The notes below the pieces were generated by a model. It had not been told where the DNA came from. It saw only the letters and a program-made list of their open reading frames with translations, and did not search any database. This document shows positions 1 through 8,227 of a stretch of DNA of 64,000 nucleotides, piece after piece. Source of the DNA: Kiritimatiellia bacterium. GTDB lineage: Bacteria > Verrucomicrobiota > Kiritimatiellia > RFP12 > UBA1067. The stretch covers positions 124,001 to 188,000 of the forward strand of contig JAFTCL010000001.1 of NCBI GenBank assembly GCA_017454745.1. Reading direction: 5' to 3'. The position numbers and the translations under genes were made by a program. Position 1 is the stretch's first letter, and every line of letters starts with the position of its first letter.

Positions 1-114
1 CTTTACAATATCACCGACCTTGACCGACGGCATGGTCTTCTTCTCATCCGCCGCTTTCTTTTTCGCCGCCGCAATCTGCTCGGCGTTAATCATGTCAATC
101 GCTTTCGCAATCAT
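1..114 (-). CDS. rplS: 50S ribosomal protein L19, N-terminal part
   Basis: The first 38 codons of L19 are present and the rest lies beyond the left edge of the window. The translation begins MIAKAIDMINAEQ, followed by a Lys-rich stretch and PSVKVGDIVK, the start of the conserved L19 core. L19 sits at the interface of the ribosomal subunits. Its ATG overlaps the trmD stop in an ATGA, so the two are translationally coupled. The order rpsP-trmD-rplS supports the assignment. Confidence 0.9.
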   Translation of the reverse strand, partial: MIAKAIDMINAEQIAAAKKKAADEKKTMPSVKVGDIVK

Positions 115-818
115 TTCCGAAACTCCTTCTCTTCCTTATTCAGCAAATCCGGGCGTTTTCTCGCCGTCCGGTCCAAAGCCATCTGCAAATGCCAGTTGTC
201 CACTGCGGCATGGTTGCCGTTTTGCAACACCGCTGGCACCGCCATACCCCGAAAAACCGCCGGACGCGTGTACTGGGGGTACTCCAGCAAATCCCGGGTA
301 AAGGATTCGTCCTGGGTTGCGGCCTCGCCGCCGCCCAACACTCCGGGCAGCAACCGCACTACCGCATCCACCACCACCGCTGCCGGCAAGACACCGTTGG
401 TGAGCACGTAGTCGCCGATGGACAGCTCATCCGTCACCAGCGCCTCGCGAACACGGTCATCCACGCCCTCATAATGCCCGCAGACGAAGATGAGGTGCTT
501 CAGTCCAGCCAGCCTGCGCGCCTCCGCCTGACGGAACGTCTGGCCCGAAGGTGTCATCAAAATCACCCTCGAATCAGGGGTCCGCAAGGCCTCTATCGCC
601 TCGAACCAAGGCTCCGGCTTCATAATCATGCCGGGGCCACCTCCGTAAGGCCGATCGTCAACGGTACGCCTCGCGTCGTGCGAGAAGTCCCTCAGATCGA
701 CAATACGGAAGACTACCGCCCCCTTATCGACGGCCCGCTTAAGCATGCTTTCGCCGAGAAACCCGCGCAACATGCCCGGAAACACGGTCAACACGTCAAT
801 TCGGAGCGGCTCGTCCAT
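111..818 (-). CDS. trmD: tRNA (guanine(37)-N1)-methyltransferase TrmD
   Basis: A 235-residue protein of the usual TrmD length. TrmD transfers a methyl group from SAM to G37 of tRNAs reading CNN codons, which prevents +1 frameshifting. Visible motifs are the N-terminal DVLTVFPGM, the loop RPYGGGPGMIMKPEPW (about residues 57-72), CGHYEGVDDRV in the trefoil-knot SAM site, and SIGDYVLTNG (about residues 133-142). It lies between rpsP and rplS as in most bacteria. rimM, which commonly sits between rpsP and trmD, is absent here, and the rpsP-trmD gap is only 15 bp. Confidence 0.97.
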   Translation of the reverse strand: MDEPLRIDVLTVFPGMLRGFLGESMLKRAVDKGAVVFRIVDLRDFSHDARRTVDDRPYGGGPGMIMKPEPWFEAIEALRTPDSRVILMTPSGQTFRQAEARRLAGLKHLIFVCGHYEGVDDRVREALVTDELSIGDYVLTNGVLPAAVVVDAVVRLLPGVLGGGEAATQDESFTRDLLEYPQYTRPAVFRGMAVPAVLQNGNHAAVDNWHLQMALDRTARKRPDLLNKEEKEFRK

Positions 819-833
819 CCAAAACCGTACCGA

Positions 834-1109
834 CTACGCCTCAGCGGCAGGCGCCGAAGCAGCCGCAGCCGCCGCCTTGCGGGTCTTCTTGACCATGCTC
901 GCGACCGTCTCGCTCATCTGCGCACCCTTGCTCAACCAATGGTCAACACGGGCCAGATCCAACTTGAAGTTCTCGCCCTGCTGCTTGGGCAGGTACCAGC
1001 CGAGAATCTCCAAAAACTTACCGTCACGCGGGCAACGCTCATCCGTCGCGACCACGCGGAAAGACGGGTTGTTGTTGCTGCCAGTTTTACGAAGTCTAAT
1101 CTTAACCAT
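834..1109 (-). CDS. rpsP: 30S ribosomal protein S16
   Basis: A 91-residue S16 beginning MVKIRLRKTGSNNNPSFRVV, with the conserved core up to about residue 80 and a low-complexity Ala-rich tail. S16 is an early-assembly protein of the small subunit. The ATG at 1109 is chosen because GGAG lies 9 bases upstream; an in-frame TTG two codons earlier is too close to that site. It is the first gene of the rpsP-trmD-rplS operon and has its own promoter at 1135-1164. Confidence 0.96.
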   Translation of the reverse strand: MVKIRLRKTGSNNNPSFRVVATDERCPRDGKFLEILGWYLPKQQGENFKLDLARVDHWLSKGAQMSETVASMVKKTRKAAAAAASAPAAEA

Positions 1110-1134
1110 ACACAATTTCTCCGTGAAAGCTCAT

Positions 1135-1164
1135 AAAATACCAAAAACCTCCGAACGAATGCAA
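1135..1164 (-). promoter_or_regulatory. Promoter of the rpsP operon
   Basis: On the minus strand, TTGCAT (1159-1164) is followed after 18 bp by TATTTT (1135-1140), with TGG directly before the -10 (extended -10). Transcription would start near 1128 and give a leader of about 20 nt with the rpsP ribosome site. The box is placed by eye. Confidence 0.65.
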
Positions 1165-1246
1165 GCCAGAATTTCCGTTATCGCGATTTTTTCAGCAATA
1201 TCCACCGATTCACAGGATATTACCTCGTAATTAAGGAATAATCGGT

Positions 1247-2626
1247 TTAAAAAAGTTCCTCCAGATTTCGCCAGATTACTTCGGATACTGGACTATAAAG
1301 CGGCGGGATTTTAGCCGACGATTCGGAAATTCCCAGCGCCTCGCACCACGTTGCCAGCCCCCGATGTACAGGAACGACCATAACCGGATCCAGTTGCCCA
1401 AGGTCACGCGCATACGCGTAGTAATAATTGTTCTTCAATTTCGCCTCGACGGTTTCTAGGTTCGGAACGGTCCCTTCCGCATCCCATAGCAGACGGTACC
1501 CGCGCCGATCATACCGGGGGCAAAGGACGGCGAAGCGGAACTCTCCGTATTCTGCGGACAAATCCTCAAGAACCTCGGCGACGAAAGCTGGATGCAACTT
1601 CTCGCCATGCAGATCGACCGTGCCGCCGCTGCGGTAGAGAAATTCCAATTGGGGGACACGTCCGACATGCCCGACACATGCCACCACATCACCCAACCGG
1701 TAATCGGTGAAACCGTTTCCGGTTGTCAGTGCCACGCCATACCGTTCCCCAGCGTTCAGACACTCCGGCCCGATTCCGGTTCCCGCGATCGGTTCGTCCG
1801 TCACCGCATCAACCCGCTCAAAGATCAGCGTGTGCGACGTGACCGCCGCCACCAGCCGTCCGAACCATGGGAATGTCACTACGCCCTCCGTCGCCAACAG
1901 GCCTTTCCCCTCTACCTCGACCTTCGGGAAAAGACGGCGCAACCGGTCCGCATCGGCGTGCGCGAAGGCGGCATCCCAACAACTGATCACCCGCAAACGC
2001 GGCCAAAGTTCGTCATACCGTCGTTCCTTCAGCCGCCGGGCCTGTTTGCCGGTCGCCACTTCTTCCGCGTGAAGCGTGGCGAACTCAAGAAGCCGCAACA
2101 ACGCGGAGGGATGCCAAATCGAGATGAGGCCAAGCCGTCGTGATGCCAGCAACGCCGTGAGGGTCTGGCGCGTATGCTGATCCGGATCACGGATTTCCGC
2201 CACCGACGCCGGGACCGGGAACAGCGCCCTCGTCAGCCGGCAGCGGATGGGGCCGAGGTATTCTCGATCCTCCGCGAATCCGCATCGCTTCCCGTCGGGC
2301 GGGCGGCGAACTTCGGTATACGGCGAGATAGACCAGTAGTGTGTCCCAAGCAGGAGCCCCGGATGGCGCAGATAGAGCGAGGCCATCCAGGGGTTGACGG
2401 CGCGCATGAACTCGCGTCGCAGTTGCGCGGTGTAGGGGATCCACTTTGTTCCGCCGGTCGAACCGCTGGTCGGCTCATAGATCAGGATGTCTGATTCCCG
2501 TGTCGGTTTCCTGCGCCGCGCCACCGCCGCCTGCGCCTTCGCGGGATTTCGCAGGGCGAGGATGAAGCGGAACGTGTCGTGCAGGGTGGAGAGGAACCAC
2601 AGGAGATTGGCGAAAAAGATCCTCAC
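1247..2626 (-). CDS. GH3-family acyl-adenylate/amide synthetase
   Basis: A 459-residue protein resembling the GH3 (plant auxin-conjugating) branch of ANL adenylating enzymes, which activate a carboxylate as an acyl-AMP and pass it to an amine. The ATP loop YEPTSGSTGGTKWIP lies at about residues 50-64, EGKGLLATEGVVTFPW at about 237-252, a YRLGD motif near 318 and DLHGEKLHP near 344. There is no carrier-protein domain, so transfer to a free amine is likelier than thioester loading. The start is the GTG at 2626, with AAGGAG 8 bases upstream and GTGA overlap with the preceding gene. It is the last gene of the twelve-gene operon. The substrate is unknown. Confidence 0.8.
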   Translation of the reverse strand: MRIFFANLLWFLSTLHDTFRFILALRNPAKAQAAVARRRKPTRESDILIYEPTSGSTGGTKWIPYTAQLRREFMRAVNPWMASLYLRHPGLLLGTHYWSISPYTEVRRPPDGKRCGFAEDREYLGPIRCRLTRALFPVPASVAEIRDPDQHTRQTLTALLASRRLGLISIWHPSALLRLLEFATLHAEEVATGKQARRLKERRYDELWPRLRVISCWDAAFAHADADRLRRLFPKVEVEGKGLLATEGVVTFPWFGRLVAAVTSHTLIFERVDAVTDEPIAGTGIGPECLNAGERYGVALTTGNGFTDYRLGDVVACVGHVGRVPQLEFLYRSGGTVDLHGEKLHPAFVAEVLEDLSAEYGEFRFAVLCPRYDRRGYRLLWDAEGTVPNLETVEAKLKNNYYYAYARDLGQLDPVMVVPVHRGLATWCEALGISESSAKIPPLYSPVSEVIWRNLEELF

Positions 2627-3333
2627 GAATGGGACTCCTTAAGGCGCCATTCCGGTTCAACGGCGGCGATCACCCGCCAACCGAGCCGGTTGAGGTTCCC
2701 CATCGCCAGTGGGGCGAGGCAGCACAGTTCGTCACCTTCCCTCCAGCCGGGATTCATCGTCCGGAACTTGATCGACTCCGGATCCATGCGCAGGATATCA
2801 CTCTTGAGCCGATCCTTTCCCTCCTCGAAATGCAGGATACCGGTCGCGGGATTAAACGCTTTCGGATAGCGTGTGGCGGCGATGATACGCAAACGGTCGG
2901 AGAGATCCGGGTACGCAATCTGTCCGGGTACGTACCGGCGGAAGAAGGTGGGGAGAAATCGGTAGGTTCTCGCCCCTTTGCAGATGAGGAACCAGTAGAG
3001 CGCATCGCTGCCGAGTGTCCGGTTCAGCAACGCCATCATGTGGCCGAAACCGCCGGCGAGACCCGTTTGGTTCCGGCAACCGGCATCCACCACGGTGTCG
3101 CCGCTGAAAAGGACGTCCATCCCCCCGATTTTCAACACTTTCATCGTGGAGAAACCCCGGACACATCCCGTCTCGCGTAAAATGATCACATAATCCTTCT
3201 CGGCAAGGTCACGGCGGAAAGCGGCATCCGGTGCGCCTTCGTAATAGGTCCGGTAGAGGCTTTCCATCGCACCGACATCTGTCTGGGGGAGGAAGGAGGC
3301 CGACCACAATTCAACTGTGACCGTTTCGCTCAT
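2623..3333 (-). CDS. GNAT-like acyltransferase, operon copy A
   Basis: A 236-residue protein with a GNAT-like look: a short N-terminal helix region, then strands around RGFSTMKVLKIGGMDVLFSG, which reads like the central beta-strands, and GGFGHMMALLNRTLGSD, which resembles an acetyl-CoA loop and helix. The C-terminal half (CKGARTYRFLPTFF onward) is family-specific. The ATG at 3333 overlaps the previous stop in an ATGA and the gene ends in a GTGA overlap with the GH3 gene. GNAT proteins acylate amines or alcohols; the substrate cannot be read from the sequence. The family call rests on pattern and context rather than a strict motif. Confidence 0.5.
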   Translation of the reverse strand: MSETVTVELWSASFLPQTDVGAMESLYRTYYEGAPDAAFRRDLAEKDYVIILRETGCVRGFSTMKVLKIGGMDVLFSGDTVVDAGCRNQTGLAGGFGHMMALLNRTLGSDALYWFLICKGARTYRFLPTFFRRYVPGQIAYPDLSDRLRIIAATRYPKAFNPATGILHFEEGKDRLKSDILRMDPESIKFRTMNPGWREGDELCCLAPLAMGNLNRLGWRVIAAVEPEWRLKESHS

Positions 3334-4364
3334 AATGCCCCCACTTCGATATGGGGAACACCGCTGAAGGGCCGTTCCGATTCGTCGTAAGATACCGTCA
3401 TGAACTCGCTCTCGTATCGCCATGCAGCCCATCGCCGCATCACCGCGCACAACGGATCGCTGTCGTGAAGCGCCACCACCAGATTGCGTCCACCGGTTCG
3501 GGATGCGGCCCGCGCCACCAGCTCCGCAAAGAGGATGGGGTCGTCGTTTTCCGCCAGCGCGTAGGCGAGATAAACGCAGCCCAACGCTTTCCCACCAGAC
3601 GGAAGGGCGGGATATCCCGCACACCGTGCCCAAAGGTTTACCGGCAACCGCAGCAAGGCAGCCAACGGATTGCCGTAACCATCGACTACCAGCCGACGAT
3701 ATGAGCCGTGATCCCAAACGGCCGCCGCCGCGACGATCCGCCCCTCGCGGCGGATCGCGAAGAAATCCCGTTCCGTGAGGGAGGGATGGAAACCTTTTCC
3801 GAAGACCGGGAAAAGGGGCCGCCGGGGTGCCTCGCGTTCATAGAAGCTGTGTAATGCGCCAGTCGGGACCGAAGCTGTCCCGGCTTCCGGTCGGCGTGGC
3901 GCGATCGTCCAGGTGATCACCTTCCCGTGCGGGATGTAGCGCGGCAATCCGGCGCGTCCCGATGTCAAGAGCGCGCGAGCCTTTGGATTTCCCGTCAGGA
4001 TTGTCGTATACGCGCACGCGACCGGATCGGATGCCATCCGTTGCCGAAATAGCTTAAAACCGCGAAACAAGCCGAACCCGTTTCGTGCAGTCTGAGAACT
4101 GCGCAACCCGCTCAAGTATCCCACCCGCTGCGGACGGCCGTCCAACCAGAGCGAACGAGAGGAATGGGTCCCGCACATGATGATACCGCCATCATCCGGA
4201 TCCTCCGCGACAAGTATCTCAACGCGATCGCCCTTCAGACCCTCGCCAACCGCGTATCCTTCCGCATAATCATACCGGAGCCGTATCCATCCCGGCATCG
4301 GGACGGAGGCGAGCTTAAGCAACGCGGTTTCGTCCTCAGGACGGTACAGGCGGATACGGATCAC
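3330..4364 (-). CDS. GNAT-family N-acyltransferase, operon copy B
   Basis: A 344-residue protein. The N-terminus MIRIRLYRPEDETALLKL is typical of GNAT domains. The A-motif region GYLSGLRSSQTARNGFGLFRGF (about residues 81-102) looks like a degenerate acetyl-CoA site. A second alpha/beta segment from about residue 190 (ERDFFAIRREGRIVAAAAVWD) may be another GNAT-like half. It is coupled by ATGA overlaps to the B12-radical SAM gene upstream and to acyltransferase A downstream. The substrate is unknown. Confidence 0.65.
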   Translation of the reverse strand: MIRIRLYRPEDETALLKLASVPMPGWIRLRYDYAEGYAVGEGLKGDRVEILVAEDPDDGGIIMCGTHSSRSLWLDGRPQRVGYLSGLRSSQTARNGFGLFRGFKLFRQRMASDPVACAYTTILTGNPKARALLTSGRAGLPRYIPHGKVITWTIAPRRPEAGTASVPTGALHSFYEREAPRRPLFPVFGKGFHPSLTERDFFAIRREGRIVAAAAVWDHGSYRRLVVDGYGNPLAALLRLPVNLWARCAGYPALPSGGKALGCVYLAYALAENDDPILFAELVARAASRTGGRNLVVALHDSDPLCAVMRRWAAWRYESEFMTVSYDESERPFSGVPHIEVGAL

Positions 4365-5683
4365 GGTTCACCTCCGTTCGGAAGTCCCCGCCGCCTCAGG
4401 ATCTCCAATTTTTGTGAAAAATTGGAGTAATAAAAGAAGAGAGCCTTGACCAATCCATGCGTATTGGCTTTGACATCCATGCCCCGCTTGAGAATCGATG
4501 GCAGGGAATAGTACTTCAGCCGATACGTCTGACACATCTCTGCGAGCTTTTCAGGCGTAAAGTTCTTTGGGCGGAAGACGACATCGCCAAAGCCAACGGA
4601 GGGATCCAGCCACCACTTCTCATGAAGCATCCGTCCCTCGCGAACAAACCGTGCGTGGACATCCGTACCCGGAAAAGGTACCAAATGATTGAACGCCGCG
4701 AAGAAAAAACGGCTCTCCATCGCGAAGTCGTAGGTGCGGCGGAAGGTCTCCTCCGTGTCATTATCGTAGCCGAAGACGAATGTGGCGTAGATCGAGAGAT
4801 GGTAACGCCGCAGATTCGCGATCGCCCGCGCGTAATCCGCGTTGGCGGTGTTGACCCGCTTGCCCATCACACTGAGGGTGTCGGCGTCCAACGACTCGAA
4901 CCCGATCAGCACCCCCGCGCACCCGCTCTCCGCCATCAGCGCCAGCAACTCGTCATCATTGGCGGTGTGAATGCTCAGTTGCCCCATCCACTTTTTTTTC
5001 AGCGGAATCATCCGTCGGCAAAGTTCCTTCAGACGCGGCACATCCATTGCCAGATTATCATCCACGAAAAAGAGGTAATCTTTCTTCAGGGACCGGACCT
5101 CGGCGATCACGTCATCAAGCGGGCGCGGCGTGTAGCGGCGGTTGAAAAACTTCGTCACCGAACAGAACTCGCAAGCGAACATACAACCCCTCGCGGTTTC
5201 GACCAGATTCGCCATCCCGTAGGGCCGCCCCCGGAAAAGGGTTCGGTCCGGCAACGGGCAAAACACGCCGCCGCGACCAACATATTTCCGTTTCAACGAA
5301 TGCGAACAAAGGTCGCTCAGGACCTCGTCCCAGACCGTCTCGGCGTCACCGCACACAATCGCGTCGGCATGTTCCGTCGCTTCCTCCGGATTGAGCGTTG
5401 TGTGAAAACCGCCGAGGAGTACCGTGATTCCGCGCGCCCGGAATCGGTCGGCAATCTCATAACTGCGCGCGGCGGTGTAACACTCCACAGGTATCGCCAC
5501 CACATCCGCCTCCGCCGCATAATCGACCTCATTCAACCGGTCGTCCATGAACAGCCGCTCGATGCCTTTCGGTGTCAATGCCGACAGTACCGCCAGCGCA
5601 AGCGGTTCCATAATCCACGTCTTTGGATAAGTCGCGCCGCCTACCTTATGTCCGACCGCTGGTTGGATGAATAGAATTGTCAT
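4361..5683 (-). CDS. B12-binding domain radical SAM enzyme 1
   Basis: A 440-residue enzyme with an N-terminal cobalamin-binding Rossmann-like region (about residues 1-130; GGFHTTLNPEEATEHADAI is typical) and a radical SAM barrel. Its cluster motif is CMFACEFC (CxxxCxxC), near residue 173. It also has FVDDNLAMD and a GFES motif. The B12 half lacks a clear DxHxxG, as in several families of this class. Such enzymes do methylations, ring rearrangements and other C-C chemistry. The ATG at 5683 is preferred over 5692 because it forms the ATGA overlap seen through this operon. It is distinct from the second B12-radical SAM enzyme at 10403-11779. Confidence 0.88.
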   Translation of the reverse strand: MTILFIQPAVGHKVGGATYPKTWIMEPLALAVLSALTPKGIERLFMDDRLNEVDYAAEADVVAIPVECYTAARSYEIADRFRARGITVLLGGFHTTLNPEEATEHADAIVCGDAETVWDEVLSDLCSHSLKRKYVGRGGVFCPLPDRTLFRGRPYGMANLVETARGCMFACEFCSVTKFFNRRYTPRPLDDVIAEVRSLKKDYLFFVDDNLAMDVPRLKELCRRMIPLKKKWMGQLSIHTANDDELLALMAESGCAGVLIGFESLDADTLSVMGKRVNTANADYARAIANLRRYHLSIYATFVFGYDNDTEETFRRTYDFAMESRFFFAAFNHLVPFPGTDVHARFVREGRMLHEKWWLDPSVGFGDVVFRPKNFTPEKLAEMCQTYRLKYYSLPSILKRGMDVKANTHGLVKALFFYYSNFSQKLEILRRRGLPNGGEP

Positions 5684-6768
5684 AACGAGCATCCTTCAGG
5701 CAAAGCAATGTCGGACAGACAAAGCGGGCGCAGCCGACCGCCTTCCGCTGTCGCATCCGGACAGTTGTCGCAGAATTCCACCCTGCCTCCTCCGAGCGAA
5801 AGCGGCGGATATTGCACGATTATGTGTTTTTCGCGGACGGTCCAGTTCGCGACAATGGCGCGTAATGTAAAAAGAAATGAGGCAATCCGCCCACCTGTGA
5901 TACCATTGATCAAAAGCCGAATCTTGGTTTTGGCTGAGGTTGATAGAATCCAGTGGATTGAACGGTGGCAAATCAATGCATAGCCGTAGAGGAATATCCG
6001 TTCCAGAATACCAGGGCGAATCCCATTCCACGCGCGTTCCAGTCCTTCACCATCTACCGCTTGAACACTCTGCATCACATACCAGCGTGGGATATTCTTT
6101 CTGAACCTTCCACCGATAAACGATGACGGGCTGTATCCGGCATCGGCAAAAGCATCCAACATCGGTTTTCGGTCAAACTCCTTTTCCTCGACTGTCGGGT
6201 TGATGGTTCTGAAATCGCGCGCGACGGTGACGAGCGCATATTCAAATTCCGGCGCGGTACGCAGAAACCGGCCTAGCGCGGAAAAGCCTTCCCGGTCGTC
6301 AGATCGAATTGTTCTGACAATCGCCGGACAGAGACCATGCTTACGGGCAATGGCGCCTTTTTTACGGAGAATCGCGTCGGCGAGGTCATCGTCGCTGTCG
6401 GGGCGCACCTGCCCGTTCTGGATGTGGATGGTGACAAAGTCCAGCCCGGCAGTCCGAAGTTTCTGAGCCATGGCATCGTCAAAAAGGATACCGTTCGTGA
6501 GCATATTGACCGTGACGCCTTCTTCGCGCCGAAGATAAGAGATGATATCTAAGATTTGCGGATGCAGCAACGGCTCTCCACCACTCAACGAAAGGGTCGT
6601 CACGTTCCGAAAGGCACGGATGACCCGCACTTCCGCTTTAATCTCGTCTAGCGACTTCGCTTTCGGCTGCGCGGCGTTATAACAGTTCTCACACTGACAG
6701 TTACAACCGCGGACAATATCCAACGCCGCATGGGGTACCGCTTTTCCCCGCCAGGGTAATCTCATCAT
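5680..6768 (-). CDS. Radical SAM enzyme A with C-terminal Cys motif
   Basis: A 362-residue radical SAM protein. The [4Fe-4S] motif is CNCQCENC near residue 22 (CxxxCxxC with one extra Cys). LSLSGGEPLLHP (about residues 59-70) is the SAM-binding GGE region and MLTNGILFDD follows. The end carries CDNCPDA and PLCLSD, a CxxC...C set that could bind an auxiliary cluster. It is a paralogue of the enzyme at 8221-9333: same N-terminal LPW-G--VP-A, same extra Cys, same C-terminal pattern. TGATG joins it to the amidohydrolase upstream; the ATG at 6765 is an equally possible start. The substrate is unknown. Confidence 0.88.
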   Translation of the reverse strand: MMRLPWRGKAVPHAALDIVRGCNCQCENCYNAAQPKAKSLDEIKAEVRVIRAFRNVTTLSLSGGEPLLHPQILDIISYLRREEGVTVNMLTNGILFDDAMAQKLRTAGLDFVTIHIQNGQVRPDSDDDLADAILRKKGAIARKHGLCPAIVRTIRSDDREGFSALGRFLRTAPEFEYALVTVARDFRTINPTVEEKEFDRKPMLDAFADAGYSPSSFIGGRFRKNIPRWYVMQSVQAVDGEGLERAWNGIRPGILERIFLYGYALICHRSIHWILSTSAKTKIRLLINGITGGRIASFLFTLRAIVANWTVREKHIIVQYPPLSLGGGRVEFCDNCPDATAEGGRLRPLCLSDIALPEGCSL

Positions 6769-7622
6769 CAGACGCCCTCCAATCCAAGCAGTTTTGCGCC
6801 GCGAGTGAAAAAAGAATCATCCAACCCGAAACCTCTGAAGGTGTCGTACCAGGCACGGAACAGATTACCCTCGTTCCGTCTGAAAACATGAACACAGGAA
6901 GGATAGTCCGTTCCAAACACGATGCGGCTACGGAGTAACGGATCGCGAAGAATCCTGGATAGCCAGAAGCGGCGAACGCATCCACTGAATCCGCTGACAT
7001 CGCCATACACATTCGGATAGGTGCGGACAAGGCGTTTCCATGCGCCAAACTGGCTTCGTTCGACAAACGAGGCCAGCTGACAGCCGCAGTGAGCGCAGAT
7101 TACGGTAACGCCTCGCCGGGCCGCGCGTTCCAGCCGTGCCGGGGAATTGTATCGGTTGTCACCGCGTGACAGCGAGTGTTCAGGCCCGGTATGGACAATG
7201 ACCGGAATGCGCCGCTCGGAAACCGCATCCCAAAACCGATCGCAACGCGGATCGGCGAGATCGACATTCTGATAGGACGGCATCAGCTTGATAAGAACCG
7301 CCCCGTCGTGAACCGCTCCGTCAATATCCGATTCGACATGAGGGGAAAGAGGGTTCAAATTCGCGCCGAAGAGGAAAGAGGGGTTTTCGCGGCAGAAGTC
7401 GCGCACCTCCCGATTCCCGGCCGCAAGCGGAGCGTTTTCGACCGCGCACACGACCGCACGGTCCACCGGTCCTTCGGTTAGCTCGCGGCAAAAGCGCGAC
7501 CGAAGCTCTTTCACCGATTGAATCCGTAGAAGTCGCATAAGAATGCGGTTCCAGACATTCAAACGCATTTTTGAAGGGTCGGCCGATGCAGAAACCAGAT
7601 GGGCGTGGATGTCGATGATCAT
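6768..7622 (-). CDS. Amidohydrolase (metal-dependent TIM-barrel hydrolase)
   Basis: A 284-residue Amidohydrolase_2-type protein. The metal ligands are all in place: IDIHAHL at the start (HxH), VIVHTGPEHS near residue 145, VICAHCGCQ near 179 and FGTDYPS near 240 (the final Asp). Members hydrolyse or decarboxylate small cyclic or aromatic compounds. Here it lies inside the radical SAM operon, with ATGA overlap to the hexapeptide acyltransferase upstream and TGATG to radical SAM A downstream. It may tailor or degrade the pathway product; the substrate is not readable. Confidence 0.82.
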   Translation of the reverse strand: MIIDIHAHLVSASADPSKMRLNVWNRILMRLLRIQSVKELRSRFCRELTEGPVDRAVVCAVENAPLAAGNREVRDFCRENPSFLFGANLNPLSPHVESDIDGAVHDGAVLIKLMPSYQNVDLADPRCDRFWDAVSERRIPVIVHTGPEHSLSRGDNRYNSPARLERAARRGVTVICAHCGCQLASFVERSQFGAWKRLVRTYPNVYGDVSGFSGCVRRFWLSRILRDPLLRSRIVFGTDYPSCVHVFRRNEGNLFRAWYDTFRGFGLDDSFFTRGAKLLGLEGV

Positions 7623-8227
7623 TTTGAGATTCGCCTTCCTCCCTGCCAGACAGAGAAAGGGGGCGAGATGAACCCCACCTTGGTTTTTTCGCCGGGTTTA
7701 AGAACCGTTCCCGGTCCAATCAGAGAATAGGCGCCGGTTACGGCATTCGCTCCGATATCAATCGGTGCCAGCCACAGTTCATCATCGACATGGATGTGGG
7801 AACAGAGACGCGTACCGAGGCCCAATCCTGCATGGTCACCGATTATAAGAAACGGGCGGTCAAGAATGAGCGTGCCGGGTGTCCAGTACACCAGCTTGCC
7901 GATTTTGCTTCCCCATAACCTTAGCCAAAGGCTGTAGAGCGCCGGAACAGTCCGCAATGCCTCTTCCAAAAAAGGGAACCGCAAGAAAAGCGTTTGGGTG
8001 CAGAACGTGAACCACCAGACGTAATGGTCGGCGGTATAGGTCTTCACCTTCTTGTTTCGCAACGGATGCACCGCAAGCGCGATACGGGTACATAGGATGG
8101 GTACCAAATAGAGGCAACCGAGAAACGAACCAATCTTCCAGCCCCATCCTGGAGCGAAGATCAGGCAGCATACGCAGGCGATGGCATGCAGAATCGGGAA
8201 ATAATTGCAGAGGATCATTATCAGCAT
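7619..8227 (-). CDS. Membrane-anchored hexapeptide-repeat acyltransferase
   Basis: A 202-residue protein. Residues about 1-55 form two hydrophobic segments. After about residue 105 comes a left-handed beta-helix pattern (LILDRPFLIIGDHAGLGLG, then IGANAVTGAYSLIGPGTVL), as in O-acetyltransferases of the LbH family. It probably acylates a sugar, lipid or other membrane-associated product from acyl-CoA. The start at 8227 overlaps the radical SAM B stop (ATGCTGA); 8218 is a second in-frame ATG. It shows that at least one step of this pathway takes place at the membrane. Confidence 0.72.
   Translation of the reverse strand: MLIMILCNYFPILHAIACVCCLIFAPGWGWKIGSFLGCLYLVPILCTRIALAVHPLRNKKVKTYTADHYVWWFTFCTQTLFLRFPFLEEALRTVPALYSLWLRLWGSKIGKLVYWTPGTLILDRPFLIIGDHAGLGLGTRLCSHIHVDDELWLAPIDIGANAVTGAYSLIGPGTVLKPGEKTKVGFISPPFSVWQGGRRISK

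Noticed and set aside
4457..5674. 405-residue plus-strand open frame opposite the B12-radical SAM enzyme
   Set aside because: It is a mirror of a well-supported enzyme gene; composition (Arg/His-rich) and lack of family or ribosome site mark it as a shadow of GC-rich coding.
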